Shown here: positions 26,704-35,334 of the stretch, one piece after another
Position numbering within the stretch: position 1 is the first letter of the stretch
Layout of the letters: every line of letters begins with the position of its first letter
Origin: CAZOOA01 sp964581355
GTDB taxonomy: Bacteria > Bacillota > Dethiobacteria > DTU022 > UBA8154
DNA: 64,000 nt
Direction: 5' to 3'
Assembly (NCBI GenBank): GCA_964581355.1
Contig: CAZOOA010000007.1
Span: 17,598 to 81,597, forward strand
The notes under the pieces: model-generated
What the model saw: only the letters and a program-made list of their open reading frames with translations
Told to the model about the DNA's origin: nothing
Databases searched by the model: none
Made by a program: the position numbers and the translations under genes

Positions 26704-26768
26704 CCTTTTCCTCCCATTGACAAGATTCCTTAAATGCTGCTCTTTAATCATATGGGAGGGAAAAGGAT
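26702..26768 (-). promoter_or_regulatory. Leader hairpin sequestering the sigK ribosome binding site
   Basis: The bases 26702-26717 (containing the sigK Shine-Dalgarno and the AT of its ATG) are the reverse complement of 26752-26768 except for one bulged base. In the mRNA a 16-bp stem with a 34-nt loop would hide both signal and start codon. The upstream ATG at 26751 lies at the loop edge. Role inferred: translational control of sigK; a DNA operator is the alternative. Confidence 0.65.
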
Positions 26769-26836
26769 ATTGTGCATGTCTGCTCTTAATTTTTGTTTAA
26801 TAATAACCTGCTGGAGCTTTAAACTTTAAAAGGTCT

Positions 26837-28066
26837 TTATCTTTGCCTGGAAATAAAAAAATCCATCAACTTGTAGCCTTGCTCAAAAAACATCCCCTGA
26901 GCTGCAAAGTCTTCACTAAATTGCCCTTGGGAGTTTTGGGAATTTTGAGATCTGTCCCCTTTATCCACAATACAGAAAGGTACCGCTTCGCTGGTATGCG
27001 TACGGATGGACAATGGGGTGGGGTGGTCAGAAAGAACCATTAAACGGTAATCCGGAAAATCATCCAGGCCTGAAGCGATCTCCTGGACCACCTTTTGATC
27101 AATTTTTTCTATTGCACGAATTTTGGTTTCCAATTCCCCACGGTGCCCCGCTTCATCAGGTGCTTCAACATGGACATAAACGAAATCTTTGCCCGCATGC
27201 AGCACCTGCAGGGCACACCTGGCCTTACTGGAAAAATCTGTTTTAATGTTGCCAGTAGCCCCAGGCACATTTTCTGCAGTTAATCCTGCACAAATACCAA
27301 TCCCCTTGATCAGATCAACTGCAGAGATAACGGAACCGCTTAATCCGTATTTTTTAGAAAAGCTGTCCAGGTACGGGCGTTTCCCGTGTCCCCAAAGCCA
27401 GATGGAATTGGCCGGCTGACTCCCTCTCTCCCGGCGCTTAATATTTACCGGATGCTCTGCAATATAGCGGTTGCTCTCTTTCATAAAGTTCAATAAAGCC
27501 GGGGAATGCTTGCCTGCAGGCAGGTGCTCACCAATTTCACGGCCTGAAATATCATGAGGTGGGGTCAAAGTGCATTCCAAGTTATCTGGGGCATTTCGCC
27601 AAACCAGTAAATGCCTGTAACTTACACCAGGGTAAAAAGCAAAGTTCTGGTTGCCCAGACTAAGAGATAGCTCTTCAATTAATTCTGCAGCTTCTGAAGT
27701 GCTGATTTCATCTGCACTGTAATCCAACATTGTCTTATTCTCATAAGCTTCGTTCTCTGAGAGTGTAACCAGGTTGCAACGAAAAGTTACATCGTCTTCA
27801 CCAAGCTCAATTCCCATCGCCACAGCTTCAATTGGAGAACGGCCGGTGTAATAACGTATGGGATCATAACCAAAAACGGAAAGATTGGCCACATCACTTC
27901 CCGGAGGCATATTTTCCGGGACAGTAACCACTTTCCCGGTTTTTCCTATCCGGGCCAATCGGTCCATATTGGGAGTATGGGCGTATTGCAATGGTGTCAT
28001 TCCTCCCAGCTCGTCCAGGGGATAATCGGGCATACCGTCACCAAGTATAACTGCATATTTGATCAA
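26837..28066 (-). CDS. apgM: Cofactor-independent phosphoglycerate mutase, ApgM type
   Basis: 409 residues of the alkaline-phosphatase superfamily: metal site GDGMPDYPLDELGG at the N-terminus, GSDVANLSVFGYDP near 57 with the catalytic Ser, and SDHPTP near 355. Interconverts 2- and 3-phosphoglycerate. TTG start with AAAGGAG 8 nt upstream. A mobile element copy sits 32 bp before the start and probably displaced or altered its promoter. Confidence 0.93.
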   Translation of the reverse strand: MIKYAVILGDGMPDYPLDELGGMTPLQYAHTPNMDRLARIGKTGKVVTVPENMPPGSDVANLSVFGYDPIRYYTGRSPIEAVAMGIELGEDDVTFRCNLVTLSENEAYENKTMLDYSADEISTSEAAELIEELSLSLGNQNFAFYPGVSYRHLLVWRNAPDNLECTLTPPHDISGREIGEHLPAGKHSPALLNFMKESNRYIAEHPVNIKRRERGSQPANSIWLWGHGKRPYLDSFSKKYGLSGSVISAVDLIKGIGICAGLTAENVPGATGNIKTDFSSKARCALQVLHAGKDFVYVHVEAPDEAGHRGELETKIRAIEKIDQKVVQEIASGLDDFPDYRLMVLSDHPTPLSIRTHTSEAVPFCIVDKGDRSQNSQNSQGQFSEDFAAQGMFFEQGYKLMDFFISRQR

Positions 28067-28097
28067 TATAGATGCTCCTTTCTTATGTATAAATATA

Positions 28098-28225
28098 GTA
28101 ACTGCGTAACTGCTCAGCCCTTATGTGATTCCACAACACGCCGCAAAGCAGGGGGACGATTCTCGCGCTTTCCTGTCGGTCCCCCGCTGAACGCCCCAGC
28201 CTTAGCTGGGCATGCGAGCAGTTAC
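28098..28225. mobile_element. IS66-like MITE, copy 1 (128 bp, perfect 8-bp target duplication)
   Basis: Ends GTAACTGC / GCAGTTAC are inverted, and TAAATATA is repeated exactly on both sides (28090-28097 and 28226-28233). The interior holds GGGGGAC…GTCGGTCCCCC and CCCAGC/GCTGGG hairpins. It shares the left region (GCTCAGCC … CGCCGCAAAGCAGGGG type) with copies at 61068 and 61883. No coding capacity. GTAA ends and 8-bp duplications are features I associate with the IS66 family; no transposase is in the window. Confidence 0.8.
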
Positions 28226-28457
28226 TAAATATATAAGCTTTGGGGAAATCAATTATGGCTTCCCAACCCAACTTACTCTAACGGAAGTTATAATTAATTT
28301 AGTAAGAATTATATCATGTTAAGAAATAATTAAAAAGCCTGGGCAGGAAACTTCTTGGATGTATCAAATGCAAACTAACCGCCACGAAATTTACTGATAA
28401 ACAAAAGGATATTATTTGACAGAAGGTGATTTTTTTCTAGCGGATTCTTGTGTTATC

Positions 28458-28466
28458 TGTTATAAT
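28458..28466 (+). promoter_or_regulatory. Extended -10 promoter candidate for the flavodoxin gene
   Basis: TGTTATAAT (extended -10) lies 45 bp before the flavodoxin ATG. No good -35 at 16-18 nt; the TTGACA at 28416 is too far away. The rest of the 28226-28500 gap is AT-rich without further features that I can identify. Confidence 0.45.
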
Positions 28467-28511
28467 AATAAATAAAGAAGAAACCTTACATTCTCTTTGG
28501 GAGATGAAAAC

Positions 28512-29030
28512 ATGAAAGCTTTAATTGTGTATTATTCCAGTACCGGAAACACAGAAGAAGTCTCAACGGTCCTGGAAGAATGCCTTTGCAAAAGAAACGT
28601 GGAATGTAAGCGATTAAGAATTACCTCCATCGAAGAGTCAGAACAAAGCAGCAACCTACTTTTTAAAGTTGTTCGTTCCCTGACAGGCAAAGAAACCCCC
28701 ATTAAAAACTGCAAATTCAATCCAGATGACTATGATTACATTTTCATGGGAACTCCTGTCTGGGCCGCACAACCCACACCTTCCTTTAATGCTTTTTTAA
28801 ACCAACTGCCCGAAATGCACGGGCAAAAAATATGTCCTTTTGTTACCATGGGAGGGATGGGCGATAAGTCGACCATAGCAAAAATTAGAAGGAAGGTAGA
28901 GGCAAAAGGAGGCTGCATGCATGCATCTTTAAGCCTGAAAATGGATAAGGGTGTGATGGAAGAACATGTTAATTCCATTGAAGATTTTATTCAAACTCAA
29001 GTAATGGAAAATGAAGCTGCACTGCATTAA
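28512..29030 (+). CDS. Flavodoxin family protein
   Basis: 172 residues. The FMN phosphate loop is YYSSTGNTEEV at residues 7-17 and a flavin-site stretch MGTPVWAAQPTPSF lies near 80. The ATG at 28512 is chosen (GGGAG 8 nt upstream) over an in-frame TTG at 28497. Probably a small electron carrier or NAD(P)H-dependent flavoprotein. One of only two clear plus-strand genes; it has its own promoter candidate and terminator, so it is a single-gene unit. Confidence 0.88.
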   Translation: MKALIVYYSSTGNTEEVSTVLEECLCKRNVECKRLRITSIEESEQSSNLLFKVVRSLTGKETPIKNCKFNPDDYDYIFMGTPVWAAQPTPSFNAFLNQLPEMHGQKICPFVTMGGMGDKSTIAKIRRKVEAKGGCMHASLSLKMDKGVMEEHVNSIEDFIQTQVMENEAALH

Positions 29031-29063
29031 TAGTATTTAGAAAGCGCTTTTGCCAACAAAGAG

Positions 29064-29098
29064 AAGACCTCTGCCGCATTACCATGCAGGGGTTTTTC
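29064..29098 (+). terminator. Terminator of the flavodoxin gene
   Basis: Stem pairing CCTCTGC with GCAGGGG, followed by TTTTTCT, 34 bp after the flavodoxin stop on the plus strand. Confidence 0.75.
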
Positions 29099-29198
29099 TA
29101 TGAATACCAAGATTACAGTCTTTATTTGGTCAGGTCAAGAGAGACCAATCCGACAAAGCAGGAATAATAGTTTGTGCCTGATCATTTTTTACAGGATA

Positions 29199-29240
29199 TA
29201 AAGAAATAACCGCCTGCGTTTAATATGCAGGCGGAAACCC
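29199..29240 (-). terminator. Terminator of the mltG operon
   Basis: Perfect 8-bp stem CCGCCTGC/GCAGGCGG with a 9-nt loop, followed on the minus strand by TTATTTCTT. It lies about 50 bp after the mltG stop and between convergent genes. Confidence 0.7.
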
Positions 29241-29288
29241 GATTCCCATGATTATCATTAGACCGGGTAGCGGAAACTCCAGTCGAAA

Positions 29289-30353
29289 CTATTCCCTCTC
29301 ACTTTGGACTTTTCTCTTGTAAGCATTATGTTCTTGAAGCGTTTCACTAAAATAATGAGTCCCTGTCCCATCTTCTTTAAAAACAAAGTAAAGGTAATCC
29401 ACCTCGGCTGGATAAAGGGTCGCTTCTATGGAGCGAAACCCTGGAGAACCGATGGGACCAGGTGGAAGCCCCGGGTTCAGGTATGTATTATAAGGAGAAT
29501 CCACTTCTAAATCATCGTATGTCAAAACAGGCTTTACCTCACCTAGAGCATACTGAACCGTCGCGCAGGATTGTAGCAACTGCATTGCCTCATTATCCAA
29601 CCGGTTATGAAAAACCGCTGCAATCAAAGGCCGTTCTTTGTCAACCCTGGCTTCCCTCTCCACGATGGAAGCTAAAGTAAGTGCTTCATGCAGGGACAAG
29701 CCTTTTTCATCTAACTTATCCTGGAAGTCACCTTCCAGCACTTTTGCCGACCCATCTAACATTATGGAAATGAGTTCTGAAGCTGTTGCTTCATCAGAAA
29801 TTTCGTATGTATCAGGGAAAAGATACCCTTCCAGCCTGTACTTTGTTTTGTCTGGAATTGCTTCCAGAAAAGGAAATTTTTCTGTGTCGTTAAACTCCGC
29901 AGCCGTTTCCAAAAACTCTTCCCGGTCAAAAATATCTCTTTGTGAAAGTCTTGTAGCAATTTGCTCTATGGTATACCCCTCAGGTATGGTGAAGCGGATA
30001 CCTTCCTTTAAGACAACACCTTGCTGTAATGCCTCAATTATTTCATCAAAAGACATTCCCGGGGTCAACTGGTAATGCCCTGCCTGAAAGTTGTAATCAT
30101 CCACAAAGTAACGAATATAGAGACGGAAAAGAAATTCATTGGTGATAATATTTTCTTCCTCCAGGATAGAGGCAATCTGCCTGGTGGAAGAATTATAAGG
30201 AATTTCAATTTCTTTTGCATCTTGACTTGCTAGTGTGTCTATTGGGCTGATCATGGCCTGAATTTGCCAAAATGCCAAAAAACCCAATGTAATGAAAACC
30301 AGTAAAACTACAGACAGGATCACCAAAACCGGTCTTTTTTTCACCCCGGACAT
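29289..30353 (-). CDS. mltG: Endolytic murein transglycosylase MltG
   Basis: 354 residues: N-terminal membrane anchor (about 10-32), LysM-like segment, then the YceG catalytic domain with LASIVEREA (catalytic Glu near 217) and NTYLNPGLPPGPIGSPG near 305. It cuts nascent glycan strands and sets their length. Last gene of the alaS-ireB-ruvX-DUF1292-mltG string, an order widespread in Firmicutes. Confidence 0.95.
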   Translation of the reverse strand: MSGVKKRPVLVILSVVLLVFITLGFLAFWQIQAMISPIDTLASQDAKEIEIPYNSSTRQIASILEEENIITNEFLFRLYIRYFVDDYNFQAGHYQLTPGMSFDEIIEALQQGVVLKEGIRFTIPEGYTIEQIATRLSQRDIFDREEFLETAAEFNDTEKFPFLEAIPDKTKYRLEGYLFPDTYEISDEATASELISIMLDGSAKVLEGDFQDKLDEKGLSLHEALTLASIVEREARVDKERPLIAAVFHNRLDNEAMQLLQSCATVQYALGEVKPVLTYDDLEVDSPYNTYLNPGLPPGPIGSPGFRSIEATLYPAEVDYLYFVFKEDGTGTHYFSETLQEHNAYKRKVQSERE

Positions 30354-30425
30354 TCCCCTTCCCCTCTTTCAAGCATCGTCCGCTTTATTCTCGAGCAATA
30401 TTACATTGTTTGCTCTGATTCTTTC

Positions 30426-30803
30426 TTAATCTTCTTCATCCTCCTCCTCATCTTCTTCTTCATCATCACCGGCCAACAATCGTTCGTAGGCCACCCCGGC
30501 AACTTTTTCCCATTCTTCTTCATCTTCAATTACATGCAACATCGTTTCCCCGTCATCCCCTTCGACAACGCGAAATATCACTGCCTCTCCCTCATCTGTT
30601 TGACCCGTTTCATCCAGTCCCTCCCCAAATTCATCTTCCTCAGACTCTGCCCCATGTTGTATCAGGCCATTTTTCCCGACGGGAAATAAAATGGCATAAT
30701 TGAGTTCATCAACACGGAAATAATCCAATACTACAAAATCAAACTGTTCACCATCGTCATCCACCAAGGTAATAATCTCTTCTTTTTCAGCCAAAGATAT
30801 CAT
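30426..30803 (-). CDS. DUF1292 family protein
   Basis: 125 residues, strongly acidic. The N-terminal core (ITLVDDDGEQFDFVVLDYFRVDELNYAIL) matches DUF1292/YrzB, and a tail of Glu/Asp repeats ends the protein. Function unknown; the family regularly lies between ruvX and mltG as here. Starts 11 bp after ruvX. Confidence 0.88.
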   Translation of the reverse strand: MISLAEKEEIITLVDDDGEQFDFVVLDYFRVDELNYAILFPVGKNGLIQHGAESEEDEFGEGLDETGQTDEGEAVIFRVVEGDDGETMLHVIEDEEEWEKVAGVAYERLLAGDDEEEDEEEDEED

Positions 30804-30814
30804 TCCTTTCTTTA

Positions 30815-31240
30815 TTATTCATTTTGAATACCATGATACTGCAAATAATTGTTCAGTATCAAAGTAGCAGCCAACTTATCAATAACCTTCTTCCGACCTG
30901 AACGACTGACATCCGCCTTGAGAAGAGTTTTTTCTGCCTCCATTGTTGTCAGGCGTTCATCCCACATTTTTATTTCTAGATCCAGATGCTTTTCCAGGGT
31001 TTCTTTAAAATCCATTACCTCTCTAGCTTTTTTTCCCAAACTCCCATCCATATTCTTGGGCAAACCGAGGATAACCTTGCCAGCCTGGAATTTTTCCACC
31101 AGCTCTTTGATCTGCTTTAAATCTTTAGACAGCGTGTTTCTATTGATTACAGATACACCCTGAGCAGTCAAGCCAAGTTCGTCGCTAACGGCAACACCTA
31201 TTCTTTTTTCTCCGATATCCAGGCACAGTATTCTCATCAT
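30815..31240 (-). CDS. ruvX: RuvX/YqgF family nuclease
   Basis: 141 residues from the ATG at 31240, family-typical length. RNase H-like motifs: LDIGEKRIGVAVSDE at the N-terminus, ILGLPKNMDGSLG near 55, WDERLTT near 90. Involved in pre-16S rRNA 5' end processing in E. coli. The longer frame to 31327 overlaps the aldo/keto reductase gene and has no family similarity. Confidence 0.92.
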   Translation of the reverse strand: MMRILCLDIGEKRIGVAVSDELGLTAQGVSVINRNTLSKDLKQIKELVEKFQAGKVILGLPKNMDGSLGKKAREVMDFKETLEKHLDLEIKMWDERLTTMEAEKTLLKADVSRSGRKKVIDKLAATLILNNYLQYHGIQNE

Positions 31241-31268
31241 CAAATGTCTCTTGCAATTCCCCTGCTTT

Positions 31269-32234
31269 TTAAAATATTTTAATGCAAAAATCTGGGCAGT
31301 ATGCACCACAGTATCCACATAAAACACAGCGGTTCAAATCAACTCTGGCTTGGGATGTTAGTTGATCGAAAAAGAGTGCCTCCTGGGGACAATGTTTTAT
31401 ACAGTTGTTACATCCTGTACACCAATCTTCAATTTTGATTGTTCGCTTTTTCTGGGCAATATATTCTTGCAACTGGGGTGTCAATTTTTCACCCTTGATT
31501 AAGGCCAGGTTTGCTTCCAGTTCCTCCAGGCTGGTCATACCAATGGCGCAGGCATGAATAAAATCCAAACTCCGGAATAAATCAATGGCCTGGGGCGCCT
31601 CCTGGATCAGATGCCCCCCACCCAGAATCTTCATGGCATAAACACCAATACCTTTTCTTTCTGCCAAAGCCACAGCTTGGAGCATTTCCTCCAGTGTGCC
31701 GTCCTGGATGCCAATACCACGAAAATTAATGATGGGGTGAATCACATCAATACCCGGAAAATCAATAGCCGCTTTTACAGCGGCTACAGTATGGGATGAA
31801 ATTCCAACCGCCTGGATTAAACCTTTTTCTTTTGCCTTTAGCAAGTAATTAAAAGCATCTTGATGTCCTTTGAGAGTTAACGCCGATTCCTGTTCATGCA
31901 AAAGGACTATAGGGATAATATCCAGGTCCAGTGCGCGGCGTGCATTTTCCAGGGAGGCTTGTGCACCTTTTTCTGAGTAAGCATACGTCTTGGTAGCGAT
32001 CACAGGTAACGCTTTGGTTCTTTTAATCGCAAGCTTTAGGTACGAGTAATTATCGTAGAACTCTGCCGTGTCCCAAAAGACAATGCCCCTAAAAAATGCC
32101 TCAGCCAACAATTCCGCCCCTTCTTCCAGGGCAAGGTTTGCCTGCAAGGGACTCATCGGAAGTGTTCCAAAACAGAGTTCAGAGACCTTCAAACCAGATG
32201 ACCCCAGGCAAACTAAAGACTTACCAGCGTTCAT
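31269..32234 (-). CDS. Aldo/keto reductase fused to a 2x[4Fe-4S] ferredoxin domain
   Basis: 321 residues: an aldo/keto reductase barrel (LGSSGLKVSELCFGTLPM; Asp/Tyr in FWDTAEFYDN; VIATK) to about residue 255, then CTGCNNCIKHCP and CVLCGYCGAYCP near 275-312. Ferredoxin-linked reductases of this type occur in anaerobes, substrate unknown. It is wedged between ireB (4-bp overlap) and ruvX, where most Firmicutes have no gene, so it is an inserted passenger in a conserved operon. Confidence 0.88.
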   Translation of the reverse strand: MNAGKSLVCLGSSGLKVSELCFGTLPMSPLQANLALEEGAELLAEAFFRGIVFWDTAEFYDNYSYLKLAIKRTKALPVIATKTYAYSEKGAQASLENARRALDLDIIPIVLLHEQESALTLKGHQDAFNYLLKAKEKGLIQAVGISSHTVAAVKAAIDFPGIDVIHPIINFRGIGIQDGTLEEMLQAVALAERKGIGVYAMKILGGGHLIQEAPQAIDLFRSLDFIHACAIGMTSLEELEANLALIKGEKLTPQLQEYIAQKKRTIKIEDWCTGCNNCIKHCPQEALFFDQLTSQARVDLNRCVLCGYCGAYCPDFCIKIF

Positions 32235-32512
32235 TTAAGGTTTCTTTCCAGTTCTTTATCCAGGTAAACTCGCACAATTTCTTCCAGCAGCTCATCTCTT
32301 TCCAATTTTCTAATGATACTTCTGGCATTGTTATGACTGGTAATATAAGCGGGGTCACCGGACAAGAGGTAGCCAACAAGCTGGTTAATCGGGTTATAGC
32401 CTTTCTCTTTTAAAGCTGAATATACATCACTTAAGATTATACGCGCTTCGTTCTTTTCTTCTTCAGCTTTTACATTAAATCTCATTGTATTGTTAAAGCT
32501 GTCTTTATCCAC
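32231..32512 (-). CDS. IreB family regulatory phosphoprotein
   Basis: 93 residues, UPF0297. The phosphorylation segment FNNTMRF near residues 6-12 and NPINQLVGYLLSGDPAYITSH near 40-60 are characteristic. In enterococci IreB is a substrate of the Ser/Thr kinase IreK. Located between alaS and ruvX (with the reductase inserted), the typical place. Confidence 0.94.
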   Translation of the reverse strand: MDKDSFNNTMRFNVKAEEEKNEARIILSDVYSALKEKGYNPINQLVGYLLSGDPAYITSHNNARSIIRKLERDELLEEIVRVYLDKELERNLK

Positions 32513-32596
32513 CAGGCACCCCTCCCCAAAGTGACCATAATCTTCTATCTAGCCACGTGAAGACTCTGCACAATTTACAGTTTGTAGTTAAACCAA

Positions 32597-35245
32597 CTAA
32601 CTGTGAGCCTCCTGCTTTTTAACCAGAGACGAAACAAGTGTAAGCGCTTCCTGCAACCTGGAAGGGTCTTTCCCACCAGCCTGGGCTAGATCAGGACGCC
32701 CTCCTCCTCCGCCACCGACAATCTTGGCTGTCTCACTGATTAATTCTCCAGCATGGTAGCCTTTTCCTACCAAATCTTTGGTTACGGCAGCAGCCAGCAT
32801 CACTTTATTATTGTTGATAGCTCCTAACATAACAATTCCGCTGCCCATTTTATCCCGGACTTTATCCAGGTAATCTCTTAACATATCCATGCTTTCAGCT
32901 TCAACCTGGGCACTCAAAACTGGTATCCCCAGGGAATGGTCCGCCTGATTCAGCAAATAATCGATTTGCTGCTGCAGCATCTGGCTTTGGATTTTTTTCA
33001 TCCGCTGCTGCAGCTGTTTTTGCTGTTCAAACAATTCCTGCACTTTGACATGCACATTTTCCGGTGAACATTTCAGTAAAGAAGAAGCCTGGTTTAACAC
33101 AGATTCTTTTTTATTAAAATACTCAAAGGCATTTTTACCGGTTAAAGCTTCGATTCGGCGCATTCCAGCCCCTACGCTGCTTTCGGAAACAATCTTAACC
33201 AGACCAATTTCCCCTGTTGAGGAAACATGGGTGCCGCCGCAGAGTTCGATAGAAAAATCATCTACTTCCACAACCCGTACTTCTTCATCGTATTTCTCAT
33301 CAAAAAGGGCTATGGCACCCATTTCCAAGGCCTTCTCCATGGGAGCGTAAAAAGTATCTACATTTCTGTTCTCCAACACTACTTCGTTAACAGTTTTAGC
33401 TATCTGTTCCATTTCTGAAGTTTCCAGCCCAACATAATGAGTAAAGTCAAACCGTAAACGATCAGGGGAAACATAGGAACCATACTGGTTCACGTGATCG
33501 CCAAGGATATCCTTTAAAGCCCGATGAAGCAGGTGAGTGGCTGTGTGATTCCGGGCAATATCTTCCCTGCGCTTTTGCTCGACTGAGGCTTCAACCTGAT
33601 CATCTTTGGCAAAAGCGCCTTCCTCAATGGTTACCCGTTGTAATACATGGTCACCAGGACCCATAATTGTGTCTTCTACTACAGCCCGTCCTTTGGGTGA
33701 CTGGATAATTCCAGTATCTCCAATCTGGCCACCACTTTCTGCATAAAACGGAGTTTTATCCAAAACAAAATAAATATCTTCACGGTTATTTTCTGGGCTT
33801 ACTCGTTCCAGTAATTCTTCCCTGGAAGCTGAAACGATCCCTAAAAGCCTGGACTCTGATGACAAAGAAGTATAGCCTAAAAAGTCTGTCTTTAGATCTT
33901 TAAACAGGGAAGCAGTAAAGGCCAAATTACTACCCTGGGACTGTATGCTCATGGCAGCCCTGGCTCTTTCTTTTTGTTTCTCCAGCTCTTCCTGGAAAGC
34001 AACTTCATCCATGGAAAGATCATGCTCAGCCAGAATTTCCTTTGTCAAATCAACAGGAAAGCCATATGTATCGTAAAGTTTGAAAGCTGTTGCACCGCTT
34101 AATATCTTTTCATCCAGCTCTTTCATCTTTGCAATATATTCATTCAACATATCTGTCCCCTGGACCATGGTTTCATTGAAGCGTTCTTCTTCAATTTTGA
34201 TAATCCGCGATATATGCTCAGATCGAGTTTTTAGTTCAGGGTAAGTTTCTTCCATTAATTCTTGAAGTAGCGGAAGTGCCTCGTACAGGAAAGGAGGTTC
34301 GATTCCCTGAAGTTTACCATGCCGAACGGCCCGGCGCAAGATGCGGCGTAACACATACCCTCTTCCTTCATTGGAGGGCATAACCCCATCTGCAACCATA
34401 AAAGCTACTCCTCTAAAATGTTCTGTAATAATGCGCAAAGAAAGATCCCTTTTCTCGTCCTTCCCATAAGGCTGCCCGGTTTTGGAAGCAAAAAAATCCA
34501 GTAAAGGCTTGACAATGTCAATCTCGAACAGGGACGAAACCCCTTGCAAAACCACAGCAAGTCGCTCCAGACCGGCACCTGTGTCAATATTTTTTTGACT
34601 CAGGGTCGTATAATTCCCATCGGCTTCTTTGTTAAATTGAGTGAAAACCAGGTTCCAAACTTCCAGGAACCTGTCACAATCGCACCCTACAGCACAGTCA
34701 GCTTTGCCGCACCCGTTCTCGGGACCTAAATCATAATGAATTTCCGAGCAGGGACCGCAGGGGCCCTGACCAATTTCCCAAAAATTATCTTCCTTACCCA
34801 GGCGGAATATTTTTGACCTGGGTATCCCGATTTGCTCGTTCCAAATCTGAAAAGATTCATCATCATTCTCGTAAATGCTGATCAGCAACCGTTCCTCAGG
34901 AAGTTTATATACATCGGTCATTAATTCCCAACTCCAGGCAATCGCCTTTTCTTTAAAATAGTCTCCAAAAGAAAAGTTGCCTAGCATTTCGAAAAAAGTT
35001 GCGTGCCTGGCTGTCATCCCAACCCTTTCAATATCGGGAGTACGAACACATTTTTGACAAGTTGCCACCCTGGGATGCGGGGGAGTTTTCTCTCCGGTAA
35101 AGTACGGTTTTAGAGGAGCCATACCTGCACCGACAAGTAGCAATGTGGGATCATCTTGGGGGACAAGGGGAAAGCTGGGTAAAACCAGGTGATCTCTGGA
35201 CTTAAAATAATTTAAAAAAGCTTCACGGATTTCGCCACTTTTCAT
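32597..35245 (-). CDS. alaS: Alanyl-tRNA synthetase
   Basis: 882 residues, full length. Class II catalytic core with RVATCQKCVRTPDIE and HATFFEMLGNFSFGDYF, editing-site metal ligands HTATHLLH near 568 and CGGTH near 670, and a Gly-rich C-terminal GGGGGGRPDLAQAGG. ATG start. A DNA/RNA-binding C-Ala domain ends the protein. No T-box was found in the 90 bp upstream. Confidence 0.97.
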   Translation of the reverse strand: MKSGEIREAFLNYFKSRDHLVLPSFPLVPQDDPTLLLVGAGMAPLKPYFTGEKTPPHPRVATCQKCVRTPDIERVGMTARHATFFEMLGNFSFGDYFKEKAIAWSWELMTDVYKLPEERLLISIYENDDESFQIWNEQIGIPRSKIFRLGKEDNFWEIGQGPCGPCSEIHYDLGPENGCGKADCAVGCDCDRFLEVWNLVFTQFNKEADGNYTTLSQKNIDTGAGLERLAVVLQGVSSLFEIDIVKPLLDFFASKTGQPYGKDEKRDLSLRIITEHFRGVAFMVADGVMPSNEGRGYVLRRILRRAVRHGKLQGIEPPFLYEALPLLQELMEETYPELKTRSEHISRIIKIEEERFNETMVQGTDMLNEYIAKMKELDEKILSGATAFKLYDTYGFPVDLTKEILAEHDLSMDEVAFQEELEKQKERARAAMSIQSQGSNLAFTASLFKDLKTDFLGYTSLSSESRLLGIVSASREELLERVSPENNREDIYFVLDKTPFYAESGGQIGDTGIIQSPKGRAVVEDTIMGPGDHVLQRVTIEEGAFAKDDQVEASVEQKRREDIARNHTATHLLHRALKDILGDHVNQYGSYVSPDRLRFDFTHYVGLETSEMEQIAKTVNEVVLENRNVDTFYAPMEKALEMGAIALFDEKYDEEVRVVEVDDFSIELCGGTHVSSTGEIGLVKIVSESSVGAGMRRIEALTGKNAFEYFNKKESVLNQASSLLKCSPENVHVKVQELFEQQKQLQQRMKKIQSQMLQQQIDYLLNQADHSLGIPVLSAQVEAESMDMLRDYLDKVRDKMGSGIVMLGAINNNKVMLAAAVTKDLVGKGYHAGELISETAKIVGGGGGGRPDLAQAGGKDPSRLQEALTLVSSLVKKQEAHS

Positions 35246-35334
35246 GAACGGGCCTCCTCGTTTTCATTAAAACAATTATATCTACAATTTTTTAGCATGT
35301 CAATTAAAAGGAAAGAAATGGGCTTGTTCAATAT

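Noticed and set aside
28416..28466. TTGACA and TATAAT as one promoter for the flavodoxin gene
   Set aside because: The spacing is about 39 nt, far beyond 16-18.
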